DNA from: Podochytrium sp. JEL0797
Taxonomy: Eukaryota > Chytridiomycota > Chytridiomycetes > Chytridiales > Chytriomycetaceae
DNA: 14,433 nt
Direction of reading: 5' to 3'
NCBI GenBank assembly: GCA_027596195.1
Contig: JADGJG010000670.1
Coordinates: 1-14,433 of the forward strand
Shown here: piece by piece, positions 8,563 to 14,433 of the stretch
Layout: every line of letters starts with the position of its first letter
How positions within the stretch are numbered: the stretch's first letter is position 1
Notes under the pieces: generated by a model
What the model saw: only the letters and a program-made list of their open reading frames with translations
Told to the model about the DNA's origin: nothing
Databases searched by the model: none
Position numbers and translations under genes: made by a program

Positions 8563-10252
8563 TCACAATCCGAGACAAACATACTTCGTGTCCAAAAACT
8601 CATCAATCCCTTGTCTCCCACCCTCCCTCCCCACCCCCGACATCTTGACCCCCCCAAACGGCCCAACCTCGTTCGAAATCCCCACATCGTTTATACCTAC
8701 CATTCCAGCCTCAAGCGCCTCCGAAACGCGATGCACGCGACCCACGTCGCGTGTGTAAAGGAACGCGGCGAGACCGTGCGCTGAGGAGTTGGCGCGTCGG
8801 ATGACTTCGTCTTCAGTTTGGAATTTCGAAATGGGGAGGACGGGGCCAAAGATTTCGGAGTGGAAGATGGGCATGGTGTCTGTGACGGCGGTGAGGAGGG
8901 TCGGAGGGAAGTAGTTTCCGGGGGAGGTGAGGAGGTGGGTGGGGAGAGGGGTTTGGAATGTGAGGATGGCGCCGGCGGTGATGGAATCGGAGACGAGAGA
9001 GTGGACGCGGGAGACGGAAGTGGATGTGATGAGGGGACCGATGGTTGTGGTTGGGTCCAAGCCGTTTCCGACGCTGTGGAAAATGTTGGGTGATGAGGCT
9101 TGAACGCGATTTTTTGGTATTCAGAAAAGGCAATGCACAAACCACAGAGATTCCATCTTGCCAGCTAGCTTGTGCACAAACTCATCATGGACCTTTTCGT
9201 GCACGAAAACGCGGTTCACACTAATGCAGGCTTGACCCGCGTTTCTGAATTTCCCAATCATGCATCCGTCGACGGCGCGATCGATATCCGCGTCCTCTGA
9301 TGAAAAACAGGATCAGATTCGTGAAATTTACCCAATCGAGCGAGAATAACAAACCAAAAACTAAAAACGGCGCATTCCCCCCCAACTCCATCGAAACGCG
9401 TTTCACACTCGCCGCAGCCTGTTCCATCAACGAGACGCCAGCTCCAGTGGACCCCGTGAACGAAATCTTGCGCACCCGCGAATCCGCCATCAATTCCCTC
9501 CCCACAACGTTCTTTGCATTCTCGCGATCCGCAGTCAACACTTGAAACGCAGCGTCTGGGATCCCAGCGTCATTTGCCAACAGCTTTAACGCGATGGAGG
9601 AGAGCGGGGTTTCGGGGGCGGGTTTGAGGATGTTAGAGTTTCCTGCAGCCAGGGATGGGGCGATCTTGCGCGTGACCATTGCGAGGGGAAAGTTCCAAGG
9701 GGTGATCAAGGCGCAGGGGCCGAGTGGTTGTTTGAGGGTCCAGAGACGAGTGGCGTTGTGGGGGTGTGGGGAGGGGATGGTGTCGCCGGTCGTGCGGAGA
9801 GCCTCATGGGCGTAATATTGGAGGAAGGAGGCGGCGTAGGCGAGTTCGCCTTTGGACTGGGTATGCGTTTGTTGAATTAGGGGGTGGTATTCGGAAGGGA
9901 GGCGGGGTTCACCTCTCGCAGGGGTTTTCCGGATTCGAGGGAACAGATCGTGGCGAGGTCTTCGGAGTGTTGGAGGATCAGGTCGTGCCAGTTTAGGAGC
10001 ATTTGCATTCGTTCCTATGGCGGGTGTTGAGTGTTGATCTGGTGGAGCAGCAAGGGAAGGTTGGTTCACCTTTGCGGGGGGCGTTTTGAAGCTCGCAGCA
10101 ACATCGACGGCTTGACGGACAGTCTCTCTCGATGACACGTTCGATACTGAGGCAATGATTTGGCCGTTGGAAGGATCCAGTACGGGATAGGCGGATCCGA
10201 TGGGTGGGAAGGATTCGATGATCCGTTTGAGCATTTTGTTTTGATTGGGCAT
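8563..10252 (-). CDS. UGA2: aldehyde dehydrogenase, succinate-semialdehyde dehydrogenase type
   Basis: Five exons (10070-10252, 9913-10014, 9355-9856, 9143-9296, 8563-9073) with introns of 55, 56, 58 and 69 nt give 483 residues, the usual length. NAD(P)-dependent oxidation of succinate semialdehyde to succinate, the last step of the GABA shunt, is inferred. Landmarks: [12 protein letters not shown]...LESGKPLRE (62-95) joined to [19 protein letters not shown] (96-114), GDTIPSP (119-125), ITPWNFP (146-152), FTGSTGAG (228-235), ELGGNAP with Glu252, and [11 protein letters not shown] with the nucleophile Cys286; the Glu-Cys spacing of 34 equals that of E. coli GabD. The C-terminus [16 protein letters not shown]...TKYVCLGL is typical of this subfamily. 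There is no targeting peptide, so it is probably cytosolic like yeast Uga2. The start at 10252 is the first ATG in frame. Introns 1 and 2 add up to 111 nt and contain no in-frame stop, so the unspliced frame stays open. A related ALDH subfamily cannot be excluded. Confidence 0.9.
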
Positions 10253-10649
10253 TTTCGAAAACGAAGAGAGTCGAACGCGTTGTTTCGGCCTGCAAGTTTT
10301 ATAGCTTCTTCTTATTTGCTCGTAACTTCGAGTCAAAATTGTTTTGGCATCTTTTGGCTTGCAGCGGGTTCGATCGAGTTTGAAAATCAATCAGCCCAAC
10401 CCACCCGGTCGTTGCCTGGCAGGTGTGGGATGCTTTCTGCCACCTCCTGATTTTAAAATTGCTTGCACCCTGTCGTTAATTTAAAATCGGTTTCGAGAGT
10501 GAGGGGAACTTGAGGATTGGTCCGATCCCGAAAGCACGCATAATTAGAGGGTACTTTATCATTCTTTAGACTCGTAAAAGGACGAATCAAGACATGAGAG
10601 TAAGATTTGAGATCACATTCTCAAGTTCGAAATCTGTTCGAAACTTGCA
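10253..10649. promoter_or_regulatory. divergent intergenic region between the ALDH gene and the 165-residue ORF
   Basis: The 397 bases hold both promoters if both genes are real. The part near 10440-10570 is AT-richer. No TATA box, repeat or RNA gene was evident by eye. Confidence 0.35.
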
Positions 10650-11147
10650 ATGACCGCCCCTCCATCCCTCCTCCGTTCCACCGTACTGCACACCGAAGTG
10701 CCCGCCTGCTTCAGGAACATAGAAATGTGGAGCAAAGGTCCAGGCACAACCCACCTCCTCGTTTCTTCGTCTCCCACCATCTCCACCGTCCTCATATCTC
10801 ACCACTTCGAGTCCTCCTCCCAACCCGCCATCGAATCCTCAACCTTCACTGCAAATCTCACACCACAAAACGTGTTGATTCTCAACTCGGTGTATCCCGC
10901 CACTCTCTGTGCTCAGAGGCCTTCGGCCCACGTCAACGTGACATTCCCGTCGAATTTCGCAATCGACTCGTTTGTGGCTGAGGCGGATACTGCATTTATT
11001 CGGTGGGCTCGCGATGCACCGTTTATCAAAGATGAAGTATACGTGGCGTTTGAATCGGGAGAATTCGTGGCTGAAGAACCGTTGCGTTGTGAGGCTGTGA
11101 GTGTGAATATCGGAGAGAAAGTTCCGTTGCTAGCTTTCGTCCAATGA
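10650..11147 (+). CDS. uncharacterised 165-residue protein, beta-strand-like, carrying one copy of a 66-bp repeat
   Basis: An uninterrupted ORF starts at an ATG in fair context (GCAATGA) and ends at TGA 11145-11147. Codon use resembles the neighbouring confident genes (ACC, CTC, TCC, GTC). The sequence is rich in Ser, Thr, Val and Ala with alternating polar/hydrophobic runs (HLLVSSSPTISTVLIS, VNVTFPSNFAIDSFV), suggesting beta structure. It vaguely recalls fungal DUF4097-like putative adhesins, but I cannot assign a family. No signal peptide or membrane helix is seen. Codons for about residues 31-52 lie in the 66-bp segment (10740-10805) repeated exactly at 12391-12456. It may be a fragment or single exon of a larger gene, since nothing recognisable follows the stop. 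Confidence 0.55.
   Translation: MTAPPSLLRSTVLHTEVPACFRNIEMWSKGPGTTHLLVSSSPTISTVLISHHFESSSQPAIESSTFTANLTPQNVLILNSVYPATLCAQRPSAHVNVTFPSNFAIDSFVAEADTAFIRWARDAPFIKDEVYVAFESGEFVAEEPLRCEAVSVNIGEKVPLLAFVQ
10740..10805 (+). repeat. 66-bp perfect direct repeat, copy 1
   Basis: Identical over all 66 bases to 12391-12456 in the same orientation; the bases on both sides differ immediately. This copy lies inside the ORF at 10650-11147. It begins CCAGGCACAACCCACCTCCT and ends ATATCTCACCAC. Confidence 0.95.
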
Positions 11148-11208
11148 TCCATTTCCATTCAAACACAATATAATATAATTCTAATCCATAAATTTTAATT
11201 TCACGACT

Positions 11209-11826
11209 CTAAAAACAACATCGAATAGTCGAGCTGACTTGTCGAACGGAAACGCGAGGAACATGATTCGCGGGTGGCAGATGAGGATGCAATTGCATCG
11301 CCTGGTGAAAAGGAGAGGTTGGCTGGGTGGCGGCGTTGGAGCGGGCTCCGGAGGAAGCGGTGGCATCGTTGGATTGGTGAGAGAGGGGTCTCAAGTGCTT
11401 GCGCGTGCCGGCATTCCCATTTCTCTTGTGAGGGTCAAGTGTCGAAACAAGCAATCATAATTTTGAAAACTCATACAGACACCAAAACCCGACTTTTCAT
11501 TCTCCTCCTCCTTGCTGTGAGAACCACATCCCACGTCAACCGGGCCATCAGAGATCTCCGAATTCTCCTGCGTGGTCTCCTCCGTAGTTTCAGGGTCGGA
11601 AACATTACGGTCGGTTGGGGGGAAATGGTTGTTCGACGAAAATTGGAGACGAGGGTGGAGAAGAGTCGCAGTCTACCTCAGGAGGGCGGAATGGGTCTGA
11701 AGGTGGGCGGACAACGAATCGGCTTGGTGGGACAGCGGACTGGGCGGGGGCGTCGTCTGAAGATGTTGGCAAGATTTGTTGATGGTGGGTGACAAAGTTT
11801 GCCCAGTCATGAAGCGGCCCAACCAA
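11209..11826 (-). pseudogene. Pro/Ser-rich coding-like block broken between frames
   Basis: Minus-strand pieces have coding-like codons in different frames. One (about 11605-11826) reads SRFVVRPPSDPFRPPEVDCD and stops at a TAA just after a run of six C (11627-11632). The next frame then reads VSDPETTEETTQENSEISDG and further acidic sequence. A plausible intron follows (donor GTATGAG near 11483, TTGAC branch, CACAAG acceptor; about 52 nt), after which a frame ending at 11209 reads SNDATASSGARSNAATQPTS. An alternative spliced reading from the ATG MTGQTLSP also has usable splice sites, so two models compete. Composition suggests a disordered Pro/Ser-rich, acidic protein. It is either a decayed gene, a real gene I could not parse, or biased non-coding DNA. 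Confidence 0.25.
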
Positions 11827-11852
11827 TTACTGACAATTCCTAATCGCACGTG
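11818..11852 (+). repeat. CACGTG-containing direct repeat, unit 1
   Basis: Shares TGACAATTC (11831-11839) and CGCACGTG (11845-11852) with a second unit exactly 59 bases downstream; the flanking CCAAC..AATT bases are also similar. CACGTG is the palindromic E-box bound by bHLH factors such as Cbf1/Pho4 types in fungi. Confidence 0.6.
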
Positions 11853-11876
11853 TTCCATCGCCAAGTCTGTCAAGCC

Positions 11877-11911
11877 ACCAACAATTCCCTGACAATTCAG
11901 CCGCGCACGTG
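11877..11911 (+). repeat. CACGTG-containing direct repeat, unit 2
   Basis: TGACAATTC at 11890-11898 and CGCACGTG at 11904-11911, both offset by 59 from unit 1. The bases between the two motifs differ from unit 1, so the matched blocks look selectively kept or recently diverged. Confidence 0.6.
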
Positions 11912-12390
11912 CGAATCTGCCTAGCCTGTTGAAAATTCTCATGCCAAGTCGCAAGCCGCTCAATCATTTCGCAACCAAAACGCGTCGGAAGAATACCCCG
12001 ACTGATTTTATGCTACTGCACTCTTTTCGCCATCATTTCCTGTTTGTTGGACTCTTGCAATCAATGCCAAGACGAACACGCGCGCAACAATTTTGTTTCG
12101 CCGCGCGCACTGAAGCCACTTTTCAAACCCAGACTCAACGCGCGATTTTATTTGTTATGATTGCTTGATTGATTTACAATTCAAGACTCGCTGCTGATCC
12201 CAAGACTGCCTGCGCATTGTAATTTTCCATGTTGATCTGCCGGATTGACAGATTTTCTTTAGTATGATTTGCAAAGACCATCTGCAGCTGTATAGTAACC
12301 TTCTGCAGCAAACTAATAGAAGCGAAATCAAAAAGAATGAAAAAGAAAAAACTACAGCACACTGTATTCCCGCGTGGTCTCCCACCGCAG

Positions 12391-12456
12391 CCAGGCACAA
12401 CCCACCTCCTCGTTTCTTCGTCTCCCACCATCTCCACCGTCCTCATATCTCACCAC
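12391..12456 (+). repeat. 66-bp perfect direct repeat, copy 2
   Basis: Exact second copy of 10740-10805, 1651 bases away, same orientation. Here it lies between genes, preceded by ACCGCAG and followed by GTGG, so that its last bases complete a CACGTG (12454-12459). No long ORF uses it on this side. Confidence 0.95.
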
Positions 12457-12543
12457 GTGGACAAGGAGGACATTTGAGAAAACATTTAATATAATCATTT
12501 GGAAAAACAAACAGCAAAACGCAAGCAATCCATCGCGACTTCC

Positions 12544-14039
12544 TCAAACTCTCAAAATATACGCCCGCTCCACATTTGAGTGGAAAGTATACCCCCCATC
12601 AACACTCGAGAGGATATTTTCAACAACCAGACCTTCCAACATTGATTTCAGTTGAGAGAACTCTTCCTTACTCGCCCCTCCCTTTTTCCCTTGGCAATCT
12701 GAAGCATCGAACACACGCTTGGAAACCGCAGCTCCACGAATTGCGTCGAACATTTGCTGATTGTGCGGCTCAACGATCCTTTTGATACGCTTTTCGACGT
12801 CCTTCATTTGATCGGCTTGCACTCCTATTTGAATAGTGAGAAGTTTGAACGCCAACGCGATAAAACATAAAACGTAACCCATACTTTCAAACGGAACCCC
12901 TGCATTCAGCTTTTCGCAAACTTTCGACAGCAGCAAAACACGTCCTCCAACGAGATGGCGAACTTGATCTTGGAGGACTGCTGAATCAACGTTTCTTTTC
13001 GTCAAGAACTCCTTGACCTGCTCGTCGTCCAAATCCCCAACTCGATATGACTCTCCGCGACTAAAAGCACTGCGACCTGAAGAAGCATATCAGACATGGA
13101 TTACATGATGTGAAAATACGTACTCTCCATTTGAGTCGGAGCCAATCCATCCGAAGAAGTAAAAACGGCAACGAAAAGATGCTTATCAATCGCGTCTTTG
13201 GCGCCACGTTGGAGAACCTCCAGAATCTTCTCAGCATCCTTCGCCAGAAAGTTCACGTTGTCAAACACAATGACTGGGGTCTTTCCGTGTGTTGCGCGAT
13301 ACCATCTGGCCAACTCCTTGAACTTTTTGTAAGGGAGCACCCATCTCTCTGTGTGGTGTTCAATAATACAACAAATTTGAGAATAATAGTATGCACCTTG
13401 ATGAAGCTCCGGAGCAGGCCCTGGTCCATACACCATTCGATGGATATACTCGGAGAACGTGTTGGATGTGTGAAATTTGAATCCGATGGCATGCGCAAAC
13501 GCATCGCCGAAGTCGCAAACATTTTCAGGAACATCGACGTAAATAACTCCTCCTCCGACTTTCGAACAGGCTGCCTTCATCAAGGTTGACTTTCCGGTCC
13601 CGTGCTCCCCGACAACGACAAAGTAGCTGGCTGGCTTCTCTCTGGGGGTGACCATTCTCTCGAAGTCGTACTCAACAGAGGGCCGATGAACAAACTCGGC
13701 GTCATCCAAAGTGATCGGAGGGCAGGATCCTTTGACGAGGGTGTCTCTCAGCCTCTTTTCATCCATTTCGTGAGCAGCGACAACGTAGGCGGCAGAGAGG
13801 GACACCGAGCCGAGAACCAAGACGACGAACTTTCCAGCCGTCCATTTGAAAAGGAGGGACTGTGCCCGGTCAAACATGTGCTGGGATTCAGATCTCGGCG
13901 CCGAGGACGAATAGGGCCGCGAGTAGCGCAGATGAAGAGGGTTTGTTCGAGACTGAGAGCGTATCGCATGAGAGAATGCCGAGGGTTGCGGTCGTTGAAA
14001 AGCGTTCTTGTGGAGCGAACTGCGGATGACTCGAATCAT
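12544..14039 (-). CDS. mitochondrial-type membrane-anchored P-loop ATPase (AAA/STAND-like)
   Basis: Four exons (13397-14039, 13124-13348, 12885-13076, 12544-12824) with introns of 48, 47 and 60 nt give 446 residues. The N-terminus (1-49: MIRVIRSSLHK..., many Arg/Ser, no acidic residue) looks like a mitochondrial presequence. One membrane helix follows (about 70-89, FVVLVLGSVSLSAAYVVAA). The nucleotide-binding domain has a Walker A GEHGTGKST (144-152) and a Walker B VIVFDN (240-245), then FVAVFTSSDG as a possible sensor-1 strand. The C-terminal part is helical (KDVEKRIKRIVEP) and may be a winged-helix-like tail. I recognise the fold but not the family. Introns 1 and 3 have canonical ends (GTGCAT...CACAG, GTATGG...AAATAG) yet are multiples of three without stops, so those two joints are less certain than the 47-nt intron, whose removal is needed to pass a TAA. 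The start is the first ATG in frame. Confidence 0.8.
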
Positions 14040-14433
14040 TTTTTTTTTGTAATTGTTTGGCAACAAGCCCCGCTATTGAGGGAAGGCGTCATGTTGTGTG
14101 TGCGCAGGCAAGCTGTATGGCAGAGTAAAAACAGGAACGATCGTGTTGGGTTTTCTGACTCGTGATGAAGCAAAGACACTTTGAAGCGAAAAATCCTATT
14201 TGTTTCACCTGCACGCAATAGCATAGATTGTCCAGTTAACGGAAGAGACACCAGAATGTGTCTTATGTAAATGCGATACTCTTACAAAACGAGAATCACA
14301 AACTCTGGTCCGAAAATTTGAATGGAGGCCGACAGAGCAGGAGCGTGCATCTGGGTGGATTTTGAAAAGTGAAGCAGCCAACCACACCAAAAGAATTAAA
14401 AACAATTTGAAGGTACGAAATCCGCTGCCAGCT
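14040..14433. promoter_or_regulatory. upstream region of the ATPase gene; no gene seen
   Basis: About 390 bases with a T-run directly before the ATPase start (14040-14049). A 66-codon minus ORF (14205-14405) has no ATG start and no family features, so it was not called. The promoter of the minus-strand ATPase gene is expected here. Confidence 0.35.

Larger units (their letters stand above)
11148..12390. other. gene-poor stretch with repeats and disrupted coding-like sequence
   Basis: No confident gene. It includes an AT-rich tail (11160-11210), a minus-strand coding-like block (11209-11826, listed separately), a pair of CACGTG repeats, and AT-rich sequence with A-rich runs from about 12160 to 12360. 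A 172-codon + ORF here (11274-11792) is Arg/Gly-rich and looks like the complement of the minus-strand block. No tRNA or rRNA. Confidence 0.4.

Noticed and set aside
11274..11792. 172-codon + ORF
   Set aside because: Arg/Gly/Leu-rich, without conserved motifs; it looks like the complement of Pro/Ser/Glu-rich minus-strand sequence.
12391..12456. 66-bp repeat as an insertion sequence or CRISPR repeat
   Set aside because: Only two copies 1.65 kb apart, no terminal inverted repeats, no target duplications, no spacer array, and a eukaryotic context.
14205..14405. 66-codon minus ORF with a hydrophobic start
   Set aside because: No ATG start (non-ATG first codon), no homology that I can see, and it lies in the upstream region of the ATPase gene.

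Overview
The window looks like nuclear DNA of a zoosporic (chytrid-type) fungus. Genes are closely packed on both strands, introns are short (44-82 nt in the confident genes) with GT...AG ends and often a CTNAC/TTGAC-like branch site, and the third codon position is C-rich. The gene set fits too: a secreted histidine-brace (LPMO-like) protein with a chitin-binding-type tail, a Crt10-family WD40 protein, and intron-rich metabolic enzymes. The lineage is an inference. There are no prokaryotic operon signals, no CRISPR, and no tRNA that I can see.

Layout. Positions 2-256 hold the 3' end of an unidentified + gene cut by the window edge. It converges on a minus gene whose last two exons lie at 285-626 and whose 5' part I could not resolve. 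A four-exon + gene (893-1862) encodes a secreted LPMO-like protein. Behind it, on the minus strand (about 1940-2539), lie coding-like pieces broken by stops, possibly a decayed gene. Then come an M17 leucyl aminopeptidase (2579-4258, minus), a small Cys-rich single-pass membrane protein (4551-5075, +) and a Crt10-family WD40 protein (5151-7120, +). The last faces, tail to tail, a nucleoside hydrolase (7183-8431, minus). A five-exon succinate-semialdehyde-dehydrogenase-like ALDH (8563-10252, minus) follows. It shares a divergent promoter region with a 165-residue + ORF of unknown function (10650-11147). About 1.4 kb without a confident gene (11148-12543) contains one copy of a perfect 66-bp direct repeat, the other copy lying inside the 165-residue ORF. 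It also holds a pair of CACGTG-bearing direct repeats and disrupted coding-like sequence. A mitochondrial-type membrane-anchored P-loop ATPase (12544-14039, minus) and its upstream region close the window.

The genes do not form one pathway. The metabolic ones (peptide turnover, nucleoside salvage, GABA-shunt-type aldehyde oxidation) are ordinary housekeeping functions. The unusual parts are the 66-bp duplication, the two broken coding-like stretches, the LPMO-like enzyme, and two stop-free introns of length divisible by three in the ATPase gene. I rebuilt the exon structures by hand from splice signals, frame continuity and family motifs. No alignment or RNA evidence was available.
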